Below, piece after piece: positions 11,254 to 22,560 of a DNA stretch of 64,000 nt. The notes below the pieces were generated by a model, which did not search any database, was not told the origin of the DNA, and saw only the letters and a program-made list of their open reading frames with translations. The stretch's first letter is position 1; each line of letters opens with the position of its first letter. Source of the DNA: Dryomyza anilis (taxonomy: Eukaryota; Arthropoda; Insecta; Diptera; Dryomyzidae); contig OX638130.1 of the NCBI GenBank assembly GCA_951804985.1, positions 80,346,583 through 80,410,582 of the forward strand, written 5' to 3'. The position numbers and the translations under genes were made by a program.

Positions 11254-13795
11254 GAAACGTTTAAATGTTTATCATGAAAATTTGTGACATATAATTCAGA
11301 CCGTTTATTTTATTAATTATTTACAAATATTAGATAACCGTGATCATTGAAGGGGTTCTTCCTAGCGAGGCTTGATCATTAGCTGCGTTCCCATGGTTTT
11401 TGATCCTGATTCGTAGATCTTTTTTATATACAAAACAAAAAATTAGAACCAGATTCGTTATTGGATCAATTACTGATCTGGTACTGTACGTATCAAAAGT
11501 AAATTTGTTTGTGGTAATGTTGAGCTATTGTGAATAGCACTTAATTAGATGCAGAATTTTTGAAAAAATGGCAGTATTTTTCAAAGAAAGGGCAGTAGAA
11601 AAAAACAGTGATTTTATTTTTTATTATAATAGAATCGATGGCGTTCCCGTGAAACAGATCTGTTTCATATACCACGACGATGATCTGCGATTATTCCTAA
11701 TACAATTAAAAATTTTGGTTTAGCAAAGACATATCGTTCACAAGCAAAAGCAATTTATATGTTTGCAAAAAGTAGGTAGTAATATTTCTACACTAAAATA
11801 GTATTTTATCGGTAAATACTATTAAATACTAATAATCATAAAATCCCATTAAAATTGGTCAATAGTACCAATACAAATATAAATATTTTCATATAAAATA
11901 AAAAAATATATATATATATTTATTGTGTGGTATTTGTTTCTGTATGTAAAAAGTATTTAACAGACCAGTCAAAATTATAAAGGACGGTAGCAGATATTTA
12001 CCACACCTACTTTCGATATTCCACAAATCCAACATTTTTAGAATTAGTCATCAGATAAATTCCAAAGGAAATTGAGATTATCCACTTGAAATAGAGAAAC
12101 TCCCAATGAGAAAATTTCAACTAAAAATGTTCAATGAACTTCAAATTGAAATTGACAGATTTTCATTTATAATTGGAAAATATCCTATAAAATTATGAAT
12201 TTTTATATCTTAAAATAATCAAAAGAGGTCGTAAAACAAAAACAATGTTTTCAATTTTTAATAAAAAAAAAACTTACAGTTTTATACGATATTTTCCGAA
12301 TTTCTAATAAAAAATCTGTCAATTTCAATCGAACATTGTGTATTCAGAAGAGTATGAATAAAATATCATCATGTACAAAGGGTATGCCTCATTTAAGATA
12401 TATCTTTGAAAATAACTTAAAATGTTCCTTGTATTACGATTTGTACCGAAGAATCTGTTAATAATAAATAAATAATTAATATAAATACATGTGTTTGCGA
12501 TAAGAGCTGCATCATTATGAGCACATTATCATAGACAAAATAAACAAAATGTACTGCTGACAGAATCGGAATATGACACTTGTGAAAATATCCACTTCAT
12601 TAAGCAAAGGCAGATACTTATGTGTGAAATAAATATGATTCATAAATACATGATGAACATGGCGTCACACAACATGCCTCCCTCCAACCACAAAGTATTA
12701 AAAAGAAGGCCCAAGAAATTTGTATATATAGACTGAATCCGAACCGTTTGGATATTTTCCAGGGCAACCAACAATCAGTAGCAAATGGTGGATATTCGAT
12801 TTCTACTTTCAATAAATGTGACAATTAAATACGATTCGTCGATAAAATCGTCTAAATTAATACGAAGAAGCAATAAAAAAATAGAACCAATTTGTGAATG
12901 TGGTTCGTTCGTCTATCGCACAGCGTAAAAGTGGGACAAATAAATGAAACATGCTGCAGGGAGCAATTAATGGCCTGGGTCTCAGTTCCCATAGGGGGCG
13001 AAAACTAACTGTGTATTTGTGTCTCTGTCTATGTGTGTGTGTGTGTGTATGTATGTGTGCTAATGTGTGACAATAACAAAACAACAAAATCTAATTGTTA
13101 TTCGATTTGGATGCTGGTCACAAATTGCCGCATTATATTGTTTCCTATGTCAAATCGATTCCATTGCTATTGGTAACGAAAGAAAAGATGTGGTGTTAGT
13201 AGGACTTTATGAATAAAATTGATTATAAAACAAGGCATGAATTTCCGAGTTGATATTCAGTCAAATATTGAAGATACCGTCTACACAAGACATTTTCTAT
13301 TCTATGGCACAGAGAAAAAAAATTATCATATTTATGAACAAATTCGCAAAAAGATTAAAATTCATAAATACAAAGAATAATTTTATTAACATAATAGATT
13401 TTTTTTCGTTCATCAATATTATAAACAGTGCCTCAAGGCACGTTGATTATTATATTGAGTACTTGCCGAATATAACCGTCCTTGACAAATACGTAAAATT
13501 ATATATTTGGGTTAATTATGCCATAAATAAAGTGAATGGAATAATTCTAATGATTACTCCACTCCACTATGTAAATCAATCATTTTTGCCTTTGGCTTTT
13601 GTATTTTATGAGCTACAACTCCAGGGTATATTACTTTGTATCTTAAAATGCGTGGCCGGTTTAGACCAGTAAATCAATTCTAAGTAGCATCAGATCCTAT
13701 AGATTTTACTTACATGAATTAACTATTTGATTTGTAATGTTTTTAACATTTTTTATTTAATCGATTACACTATCCAACAAATGAAGGACGTTTTT
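11254..13795. other. Non-coding, with weak motif clusters
   Basis: No gene is supported. At 11785-11880 AATACTATT/AATAGTATT motifs recur, and at 12055-12330 TTTCAA/TTGAAAT motifs recur; both resemble the motif-array elements elsewhere in the window but have no clear ends. A (TG)n run lies at 13030-13055. The plus frame 13250..13672 (140 codons) is AT-rich and shows no coding features; just inside it, GCACAGAGAAAAAAAAT (about 13308) resembles element termini seen elsewhere. Confidence 0.4.
13030..13055. repeat. (TG)n microsatellite
   Basis: Short TGTGTG run followed by TATGTATGTGTG. Ordinary dinucleotide repeat. Confidence 0.85.
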
Positions 13796-13925
13796 ATTTA
13801 TTCACGTTCTCAGTGTGGCATTCTGACGGACTCGAAAATTCGAATAAAGACCTCATTTGGAAATTATATATTGCCTAAAGTTTTTGAGTTATTACGTAAA
13901 CCTAGAAAATGGATATTGTTTTATT
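13796..13925. mobile_element. Fragment of the foldback-like family
   Basis: It contains GACGGACTCGAAAATTCG, AATAAAGACCTCAT and TTTTTGAGTTATTACGTAAA, matching half of the palindrome at 5985..6462 and the broken copy at 8155. Only one arm is present. Confidence 0.55.
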
Positions 13926-14135
13926 TTATTATAAAAAACCATTAATGCAACAAAATAACTGGTATAGTTTAAAATTTATATTTCTTGGGTTTGACTGGTC
14001 AACACTTTTGTCAAATCTACCACAATTGCCATGGGATTATTTCAAAATCTTAGATTAAGTAAACTCAATATCCTAAAAGAGTACGAAAGAAATCAGATAA
14101 AAAATTTTAGATTGCTAAAAAGCCAAATCATCTTA

Positions 14136-14689
14136 GGGCCAGTTTTTCAGTGCTAGTTGAACTTTGTTTGTGGTTTAAACTTCGTTTAAAATCAATATCT
14201 ATTTTTTCAGTAAACTTCAAACGTTGTTTAAACTTAGTTTAAACGACCGATCCTGATGGTTTAAACTACGTTTAAACTTTCAAAGTTTTTGACATGAAAT
14301 TTTTTCACAACATTATTTTCACTGTTTTCTGTCGCTCGGCTGTTTCACAAATTATTATTAATGTTTGTATTTTTGCACACTATGCATTAAATAAAAGGCT
14401 CACGTCCACTTTAGTTGCTCAATCTCTTGTTTAAATTTAAAAATACATTAATTTTATTTTTCTGAAACAATTTTTTTATTTATTTAATTTTGAATGACAT
14501 TTATCAGAAGTCAAATTCGACAGAAAAAATTGTTTTTTTCCTGTGGTGCCATATGTATTGTCTTGGTCTGTGTTCATTTTAAACTATCACTGAAAAACTG
14601 CTAACAGAATTAAACGACGTTTAATTTAAAGAGAAGATTAATTAAACGGAGTTTAAACTACGTTTAAACGAGCACTGAAAAACTGGCCC
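14136..14689. mobile_element. PIF/Harbinger-like MITE with TTA target duplication
   Basis: The terminal inverted repeat GGGCCAGTTTTTCAGTGC is perfect over 18 bp at both ends. Flanks are TTA at 14133-14135 and 14690-14692. A 3-bp TTA/TAA duplication with a GGSCC-type terminus is the PIF/Harbinger signature. The interior repeats the palindrome GTTTAAAC many times, clustered near both ends. No transposase is encoded; length is 554 bp. A similar AAATCAGATAAAAAATTT stretch lies on each side of the insertion (about 14093 and 14712). Confidence 0.88.
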
Positions 14690-14692
14690 TTA

Positions 14693-15060
14693 ATAGAATA
14701 CATACAAATGAAATCAGATAAAAAATTTAAATTGCTCAAACTTTTACTTTTTATATACCCAGATATATTTTTGTTTTACATAATATCTGAAATGTTTCAA
14801 AAATGTTCAAAATCTGAATAAGGGTTTCATTTTTTTTTTGAAGTCTATTGGAATTTATACTGTGATTGTAAATATTTTGTTGTGCTATACTATTATTATT
14901 TATATTTTGTTTAGATACAATAAATTCATGTGGAATATTTGTGGTACAATTACACTGTGCGCACCCATTTTACCACCAGAAATGAAAGTTACATATTCAT
15001 ATGGATTTGGACATTCTAAGAACAATGGCGTTTTCAGTACTTTCCCTACACGTCCAGTTT
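14693..15060. other. Non-coding spacer
   Basis: AT-rich sequence. The plus frame 14838..15062 (74 codons) has no recognisable features. Nothing else was seen. Confidence 0.35.
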
Positions 15061-16096
15061 AAAGGATATTTGACATAAACGAAAAACTACGTTTTTAAGG
15101 ATTCTATTGGTTGGTAAGTGTTGTCTATAATGTCAAACTTATTTATATTTTATTCAAAACATGCATAACTGAACACAAATTATATGTACATATCAATTCT
15201 CAAAATTCCTTTAACTGGACCTGAGATATGAAGCAAAAAGGACGCATGTTTGGGCTAAAAAAAGGCCCATTATTGATCATTTTTTCTCAATTCGCAAGTG
15301 TGCACCACTCTTGTGCTTTAATTTATAAATTAGCAAATCTCATAGATTTCTATCCTGTTTTATTAAAAAAAATCACAAACGTCAAACATGGGCATACGAA
15401 TTAATTTTTTTTTTTTATGAAATAAAAATTATTCAACATAATAAATTCGTAGAAATATTATTAACTCGTATATTTTTAGTCTTTTACAATATTATTGTGG
15501 TAAGGGAGATGGTTGGGGCAAATGTATCAATTCATTGGACCTCTTGATACCAGTTATGAGTTTCAGTATTTGTAAAATATTATTATGAATCAGGATTTAT
15601 ATCTGGTATCAAGAGGTTTAATTAATTGTTAAATTAGACCCAAATATCACCCTTACCACAATAAAATTACAAAAGAGTAAAAAAATACTAGTTAATAATA
15701 TTTCTACCTATTTATTATTCTTAATAATTTTTTTTTTTTTTTCTTACTTTTCATTTTTTAATTTTTACGCTCAATTACGACGTTTACAATTTTTTGACTA
15801 AAACAGGTTTGAAATTCATGAGATTTTCTAATTTATAATGAAAATTACATGAATGGTGCACACCTGCGAGTTGAGATAAAATACCCAAAATTTTCCTTTT
15901 TTTTGCCCAAAAATGAGTCCTTTTTGCATCATATCTCAGGTCCTGTTAAAGGAATTTTGAAAATTGATATAAACATATAATTTGTGTTCTGTTATGTATG
16001 TTTGGGATAAAAAAAATAATTCTGACATTATATCCAACGCTTATCAACCAATAGAATCCTCAAAAATGTCGTTTTTCGATATTTCGAATATCCTTA
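15061..16096. mobile_element. Long inverted repeat (foldback/hairpin element), about 1.04 kb
   Basis: The arms are inverted copies centred near 15578. Markers in the left arm (AGGATATT, GGATTCTATTGGTTG, AATTCCTTTAACTGGACCTG, AGATATGAAGCAAAAAGGAC, CTCTTGATACC) return in the right arm in reverse order and complement (16095, about 16065, 15945, 15925 and 15606). The arms span roughly 480 bp each with a short loop and visible divergence. No protein is encoded. No clean target duplication was identified. Confidence 0.8.
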
Positions 16097-16611
16097 CCAT
16101 TGCATGACATGCATAAATCAGTAAAATTTTCTACAATATATTTATTTATAATTACAACTTTTTATTAATAAAATGTTATATTTATAAAAAATACATTTTT
16201 TGAAAAAACCAATTTTTCGAATTTTTTTTTGTTTCGAAACATTTTTTTTCGGTTAATTTTTTTTTTAATTTTTTTCTGTTATTTTTTAAATACAATTTTT
16301 ACAACATTAGTTTTTTCGAATTATTTTCTAAAAAAAAAATATTTTTGAAAAATTCGTAAAAAAGTATAATATTTATAAATATTATGAACAAATTCATCAA
16401 TATGACGATTCAAATTCATTGTATTGAATATTTCGTTCTTCACTATGATGTTCGGTAGTACGAATAATTGTATTCATCAATATGTCATTTAATGAACGGT
16501 GGTGGTATCAATATGATGAATCTGTTAGTTGGTGAAAAAAATCATATTATTTATGAATAAATTCATCATTTATGAATAATTTATGAATAAATTCATCATA
16601 ATGTGTAGGGT
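16097..16611. repeat. Low-complexity AT tract and ATTCAT/ATGAAT motif cluster
   Basis: Poly-T/poly-A stretches at 16190-16370 are followed by a cluster of TTATGAATAAATTCATCA-type palindromes (16370-16600). The cluster resembles the arrays near 13310 and 32890. No clear ends or genes. Confidence 0.45.
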
Positions 16612-16743
16612 ATTAATAGTCGGTTTAGAACTTCATATAACTCCTTACACAAAAAATAATGCCAATTTTATATATAATGCCAATTTTATTTTATGTGTAA
16701 GTAGTTATATGAAGTTCTAAACCGACTATTAATACCCTACACA
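16612..16743. mobile_element. Near-perfect 132-bp hairpin ending TGTGTAGGGTATTAATAG
   Basis: The first 41 bases (from TGTGTAGGGTATTAATAG to CATATAACT) are perfectly inverted at the right end, with a loop holding two copies of AATGCCAATTTTA. The end GTGTAGGGTATT-AGTCGG is shared with the mini-me-like repeats, so it may be a folded derivative of their terminus. A perfect stem of this length implies a recent origin or selection on the duplex. Confidence 0.75.
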
Positions 16744-18329
16744 TATGTCGTAATATATGATGAAATGAAAATAATGCGTTGTTTCCGTTTAAGATGATTT
16801 ACTTAAGTTTTTAATAAAGTTTAGGTTATATGTTGAGCTTTACAATACGCTATGTTATCCAACATTCTCTTTATGCATTTTGCGTAAAAATTCAGTAAAA
16901 TCGGTTCAGCGGAACTTTATGTTTTATATCTATGTAGATTACGAGATCGTTATGATATCAAAGAAGTCAAAGTGACCTTTGTCAGTGCCAAAATATTATA
17001 GTACAAAATAAACAATTTAGAACAAAACCCTGCAAAAATAATACAAACGAAAAAACGAAAATCAAGAGCAAACAATCGAAACCACAAATTCTATGAAATG
17101 AATGAAAAATAAATGTTTGCCTGTTTGTGCCGCGCAAACAGACTCAGCAGAGCAAGGAGTAACTGATACCCATACGTCGAGCGACAGCCAGACAGACAGA
17201 CATTCTATTCGACAGCCAACTTGAAAGAGACATAAATTTAAAAGAAGACTACGAACACAAAAAGGGTAAAAGTGTTGGAAGACAAATAGCAGCTCGATTT
17301 ATAAACTTCCACTTTTGCTGTCTTTTGTGTACACAACAGAAACTTGGGCCCTACCGTTCGTTCGTTCGCCGTGGCGCGGGTGCACAAAAAGAGTCACACC
17401 AGACCAGACACTATATAAACTCAAACTTCAAATCAATTTTACGAAAAAGTTTGTACGAATACGGGCGCGTTTGCAAAACTGAGTTACAGAGAATTTGGAG
17501 CACGTGTAACTCATAAATTATAGCAGCCGCAGCGACAATGCACATCAAGCGCAAATTATACAAACAAAAGTTTTTAAACAGTACAAAAGCAAGTCTTTGA
17601 TAATAATCTTTTGAAATGATGCGTAAAATATATGCCAGACGTTTGTTCGAATAAAACTTAATTTTAATATATATTTTTGTGCCTACATTACTGGATGAAT
17701 ATCGGAGCGAAAGCATTGAGATCTGTCTGTGTACACGAACAGATCTGTATTTCTGGTCTCATGTAAACAAAGGCGTCCTTTGTTTGGGCATCGAAAAAAA
17801 GCAATAATAAATACTGACTGGTTTGAGAGATGTAGGTACTTTATACGGATACACGAACCAATTAGAGATGTCACTGTCGTAATCCCGCGATTTTTCACTA
17901 AAAATTGATCACGGAATCGACGCTATATTCCTGAATTTTCGTGATTTTATAATTTATTAATTAGAAGATTATTCGTAAGTCTTTTCAAAGCTCTTATACA
18001 CATTGTGAGAAAAAGTACTCTTAACAATCTTGAAAATAAATCATAAAAAGTAACAATCTCATTTTAAACAAATTTGTTTTATGCTTTACTGTCGAATTTT
18101 TCAACAATATAAATCAGAGTTTCGGATAGTACCGAAGCACGAATTGAAACTATAACAAAGGACATAAATCAGACCCATTACCCTGTGGGAAAAAAGTGTC
18201 CATTGCTCTAAAATTACCTATAACGTGACTGCTGAAAAGAGAACTTGTCACTGTTCTAGTCCATAGGTATGCAGGAAGGAGACCATTCGTAATTGTTATA
18301 CATGATCTGCGATCGGTACTGACTAAAGG
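16744..18329. other. Non-coding, locally higher complexity
   Basis: The segment 16980-17720 is less AT-rich than its surroundings and free of recognised repeats apart from GACAGACAGACA at about 17190. It also has CTATATAAAC at about 17410 on the plus strand. It could hold an enhancer or an untranslated exon, but nothing decides this. Small frames at 17325..17898 look like chance. Confidence 0.35.
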
Positions 18330-18425
18330 AAAGAATCTTGAAGACAAGCTTTGTGATAGGTCGAAAGGTACCGGTCACAGAACATTATTTTGAAGATCAA
18401 TTCTGTGGTAGGTCCAAAGGTCTGC
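18330..18425. repeat. Two diverged direct repeats, period about 61 bp
   Basis: TTGAAGACAAGCTTTGTGAT then AGGTCGAAAGGT is followed about 61 bp later by TTGAAGATCAATTCTGTGGT then AGGTCCAAAGGT. It is probably a fragment of a larger repeat element. The downstream sequence to 18560 contains GACGTTGTCCCTCCCTGGGAAACGTC, read as two adjoining half-palindromes. Confidence 0.5.
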
Positions 18426-18935
18426 CTCCTTAACATGACGTTGTCCCTCCCTGGGAAACGTCATGTTAATGTTACCGGTTGGTTTCATATAAAACAGCCA
18501 CAACTAGAATCGGTTAACTAGCTCCGAGGAACCAGTCACGTGTATAGTCTAGGACCACCCCATAGGGTATCTTTATTTTTTATCTTTTTTATTTAAATTG
18601 AATAAGAATTAAATATTCGTTTCGAAGACTGAATCGTGTACGACTTTTAAATATTTTCAGCAGAGTGAAATTGTTTTCAATCCCGAACTTACGGTATTTA
18701 AAAATGTTCCGTGATTGCCATCTCAATATTTGTAAACATTTAATCAGAAAACAAAAATCAAAAATGTTTACAAAAAAATAAACTTAAAATCACTTCTTGA
18801 CTCATAGCAAAAAACTAAAAAGAAAATACCCGACAAACTTTAATGGTACTAATTGCTGTATAATTTGAAATTTCTTTAGCACTTTGTTGCACTTTTTCTG
18901 CCTCATCACCATCACTTGTTTTTGTTTACTATGCG
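18426..18935. other. Non-coding
   Basis: Apart from the short palindromic stretch noted at its start, nothing recognised; AT-rich towards the right. Confidence 0.35.
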
Positions 18936-19210
18936 CCGTATACTTTTTCGGCTATTTTCCACTCGACGAAGAGATTCTTCATTAAGCATTCCGTGTGCAC
19001 TTCGACACAGCTGTATCTGGTATCAATAGCACTGGCACGAGATGAGGCTATTGCAGTGGGGCCTTAAGTACTTGAGGTGCTCTCACCGGCTGCAACTATT
19101 TTTAGAAGTTGAGCATTAGTCGGGTACTTTAGGGCTTTTGCAATTTCATTGTCTGACACGAGCATGGACTTCACACTGCAACCTAATTTAGTTACTTTTT
19201 ATTTACGCCT
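18936..19210 (-). pseudogene. Possible coding remnant, minus strand
   Basis: Minus-strand sequence is less AT-rich and reads MLVSDNEIAKALKYPTNAQL and on to 33 residues before a stop, then further along VEVHTECLMKNLFVEWKIAE in another stretch. Codon usage looks coding, but stops separate the pieces. No family recognised. It could be transposase debris. Confidence 0.3.
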
Positions 19211-19599
19211 TCTCACTCCAGATTGAAGTGTGAAATCTTTTGTGTCTTAACAAAATACTGCATTGTTCTGTCGATACTTTAAGGAAATAGTATGTATAAA
19301 TGGCTAATTGCAACACGATTCTTATTAATTGTAAACATAATAATCCGAACAGTACAGGTCGAAATTTTACATTTATTCTCAATGTATTACAAAAATGTTC
19401 AGGATAATGAAGAATAAAAAGTCTTTGAAATAGAAGAAAAGAGATGATGGTCCACATCTTTTGTATTTATTCATTAGAAACCCATTATATCGAGTTAAAT
19501 GAATTTACGAATCTTTTTAAGTGTTGTCATTATTGTTGGCGTTCAGTATATATACCTCAATAAACTACTTCCAGTTAGTTTACTTTAGCCTCTCCTACA
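19211..19599. other. Non-coding
   Basis: Nothing recognised. A minus-strand frame of 84 codons (19457..19203) has no coding features. Confidence 0.35.
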
Positions 19600-20800
19600 T
19601 ATCTCCTAGTCTGACCTTCTCGTTGGTGAACCCAAGCAACCAGCTAAAAATCGGGTAATGTCTGGTTGAGAACAAACAAGACAGTTTTATTGGTCCTCCA
19701 AAATGAGGGTTTTGCGCTAGGATCGGAAAACAACTTGAAAACACAATGAACACGCAAACGTGATTTTTGAATACGTCCGAACTCTTTAAAGGGAAGGTGC
19801 CACTATCGCGCTTCGTTAATGTCCTCGAATAATACAAGGCTGAAGAAGAATTGAACGGGACAGTGTTAACATACGGAAAGACATGAATTTGGATGTGGAT
19901 TTGTAGTCGGTAAGAAACTCCGTCACAATTTCTCTGTTCACACCCGTGAACGAAAGGAAAGCAACAATCCGCATTATGGCTGAAGAGCTCTTCTGCGAGG
20001 AGGGAAGAGGGATATCTTTTCCGACGCAAGGAAAGGGAGATAGAATAACTTAAGTGTGAAGATGAGATGTATGGCAACAGGAATGAGGCTCGAACACTTT
20101 ATAAGAAGTTACGACCCCTGGCTGGAAGTTTGAAAACCGGAGTCACTTTTTGTAGGGACGCGAAAGTGAATCTCGTAACAGATTTTCAGTGTACATTGAG
20201 AATATGGATTAGGGATGTCCAAAATACATCGATGTTTTATAAATACTCGATATAGTGCTTCGATACATCGATATTTCCGATGCAATATGAGCCTCAGAAC
20301 CTATTCGATACATCGATGTATTTTATCGATATATCGAATCACTGTTAAATTCATATTTGCTAATCGAAACTAGCAAAATTAAATTTGATATTTGATGTTT
20401 CAAGTCCAACACTTAATTATTTTTAACTTTTTATTTTGGTTATTTGACATATAAAATCTTATAAAATGTTCATAAAAATTTAAATTATTCACGTAATCAC
20501 TTTTCATTCGACACATCGAAAACATCGATGTTTTTGTTCGATACATCGATGTAACGAGTCGATGTATTATATCGACCAACATATCGATATTTTTTTCAGA
20601 TGGATATCCCTAATTATGGTGGGAACACAACATCTCGGCCGATATAGAAGACCGTCCGACAACTGAAAAACATCAAAGATGAAAACTAAAAAATCCGTAG
20701 ATTTGGAGGTTCTGCCTGCGGAGTTGTTTAACAATGGTCAAAGCAAGAATCCAATGGAATCTCAATGTTCGTAAAATTCTGGAATAAACCAAAGCGAAGC
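19600..20800 (+). pseudogene. Decayed RTE-clade LINE (endonuclease to reverse-transcriptase linker), interrupted by a MITE
   Basis: Plus-strand fragments resemble, from remembered family patterns, the RTE-type retrotransposons often mis-annotated in flies as craniofacial-development-protein-2-like. About 19877-19955 reads HEFGCGFVVGKKLRHNFSVH in the endonuclease. At 20067-20208 it reads YGNRNEARTLYKKLRPLAG, then TGVTFCRDAKVNLVTDFQC and LRIW. After the insertion, WEHNISADIE and later a LPAELF motif (about 20712-20730) continue into the reverse transcriptase. Frameshifts and stops are frequent, so it is dead. Domain order and orientation are consistent with one old insertion. The minus-strand 160-codon frame across it is antisense. 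Confidence 0.78.
20209..20612. mobile_element. hAT-like MITE with ACATCGATGT array, inserted in the LINE
   Basis: The ends are TTAGGGATGTCC and, inward from the right, TAGGGATATCC. The interior repeats ATACATCGATGTA-type palindromes and TATCGATA. Flanking 8-mers AATATGGA (20201-20208) and ATTATGGT (20613-20620) each differ by one base from AATATGGT, consistent with an aged 8-bp duplication. The LINE frame resumes across it (RIW then WEH), which fixes the element's limits independently. Confidence 0.8.
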
Positions 20801-21860
20801 AGATTAACACAAATTACCATTTCGTTCACTACAAAGCTTCCTTGGACAATCGAAATCTTTTGTATCAGTTTTAGAAAACGGTTTGTTTCTGATTTTTCTA
20901 TACCAATTTAAGTTTTAAAAATAATACGGTTTTAAATGGATAACTATTGATAAACAGTGTGAGCATCCTGCAATTCCGAGATTGGACAAGGTTGACATAC
21001 TAAAGTCGACCCTGTCCGATCTCGGCAATACATACATTTTTATAAATATTTAAATGTAATCTGTAAGGGAAATATCGCACTGGATGAAATAAAATGAAAT
21101 GAAACTTTTAGAACTCCTGTACTCCTTGGATAAAAGCCGACCACTAATCTAACTGATTAATGCCCAGGTCGTTGCCAATATCTATTGTGAGGGTTTGAAG
21201 AAACGATAAGCGTTTTGTTTCAAAGTGTAGAATATCATAATATAAAACTGCAAGAATGCCTTAATTATTGCAATTCTACAAATTCTATATATAAAGTAGG
21301 TATTTGTGAATTGTTGTAGATTATACACCTTACTTTTGCATGTAAAATGCAAGCATTAAATAAAAACCAATTTAATGCCTGACTGAAAAATGTTTTTCTT
21401 CATTTATTCGTACTTAACAAAGACACTACTCCGACATACCAACAGATAGACAGACTGACTGACGACAACATCTTGGCTCGAGAAAATCCAAACTTCGTCA
21501 GGCACCGTCATAGCAAAGGGGTGCAGAAGGGATGTTAAATTGAGTCTAGACATCATTAGTTTTTGGTGCAGAAGACAGAAGACATCAAGAACGGAAATAC
21601 GCTTCATGCCACATCCGGTGGATTTACATTTTTTTTCGAAGTAGGAGGACCGCTGTCTATCCTTTGTTTGATATTGGAATTTGCAATAGAAAATGATTGC
21701 AATTTGATTGCAGAAACTTTGAGATCGTATTCTCTCAAAAAAATAAAAAACAAAAACTGAAATAAATTAAGGTCCACGCTTTATTATGATTTTATTTCAA
21801 AATCAACTAATTATTTACTAATTATGTAATTTGGAAATAACAATTGAAAGCATAACTTAC
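20801..21860. other. Non-coding, with a short hairpin
   Basis: A hairpin at about 20978-21027 pairs CCGAGATTGGACAAGGTTGAC with GTCGACCCTGTCCGATCTCGG with few mismatches. The remainder is AT-rich without supported genes; GACA/GACT tetranucleotides occur near 21430-21465. Confidence 0.45.
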
Positions 21861-21886
21861 CTTTGAATACAAGTTGATAAAGTTAT
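21861..21886 (-). other. Candidate 26-nt 5' UTR microexon
   Basis: The minus strand reads GCTTTTTATTTCAG|ATAACT, continues to ATTCAAAG|GTAAGTTATG, and so places a strong 3' splice site and a near-consensus 5' splice site 26 nt apart. The orientation matches the kekkon gene, whose coding exon starts at a 3' splice site at 4482. Both sites are seen directly. That they are used, and for this gene, is inference; chance pairing in 60 kb of AT-rich DNA is possible. Confidence 0.35.
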
Positions 21887-22379
21887 CTGAAATAAAAAGC
21901 AAACAAAAATTGATTATTAACAAAAAAATTAAAATGTAGATTAATAATAGCAGATTTCTTTTAAATAGGTACTCAACAATATATTGAAATATATATATGT
22001 CAATAAAATATAAAATTACACTTTTATTTATTCACACTGCTCCACTGGCGCTTGCACTTCCAGCGGAATTCAATAAAATTCAATGAAAAGTTTGCAAATT
22101 TTGGGAAATTTAAGCGCCAGTGGGCGTTGTATATCATATTCACATGTATGAATAGTAAACACGCCATAAAATATGCTACATATTTAAAATATTCAAATGA
22201 AGGAAAGAAGTATAACTACCCTACAAACCATTTGACGATAATTTTTAAATTCGATATAATAAAGATAAATTTTAGATGTAAAACTCAAAGTATTTGAAAA
22301 TTTAATTGCGTGTTCTTTATAATTTTTGTCAAAAAATAAAATTTTCTGAACAAATAAAATTTGTTTATCGAAAATAAAT
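21887..22379. other. Non-coding
   Basis: AT-rich; GCGCCAGTGG and its inverse copy occur near 22047 and 22113, hinting at a small inverted repeat. No gene supported. Confidence 0.35.
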
Positions 22380-22560
22380 CCATTTATGATATCATCTCGA
22401 TATCTATAACGACAAAAACAACGATATCGTTTTAGACAGGTTCGTTTTTATCGAAAACCCTATCGTTTTCATATCATTATAGATTATCGAAAACGACAAT
22501 TTGAGCCTATAAATGATATCGTTTCGATATCGTAAAATTATCGTTTGGTTTGCTGGGTAA
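22380..22560. repeat. Cluster of ATATCG/CGATAT palindromes
   Basis: About ten copies of ATATCGTTT, TCGATATC or TATCGAAAAC occur within 180 bp in both orientations. It resembles the internal arrays of the MITEs in this window, but the ends are not clear. Confidence 0.55.

Noticed and set aside
17400..17460. TATA-box promoter (CTATATAAAC) on the plus strand
   Set aside because: No initiator at the expected distance and no downstream gene; chance is likely in AT-rich DNA.
19595..20077. 160-codon minus-strand frame
   Set aside because: It is antisense to the LINE remnant, whose plus-strand peptides match RTE-type proteins.
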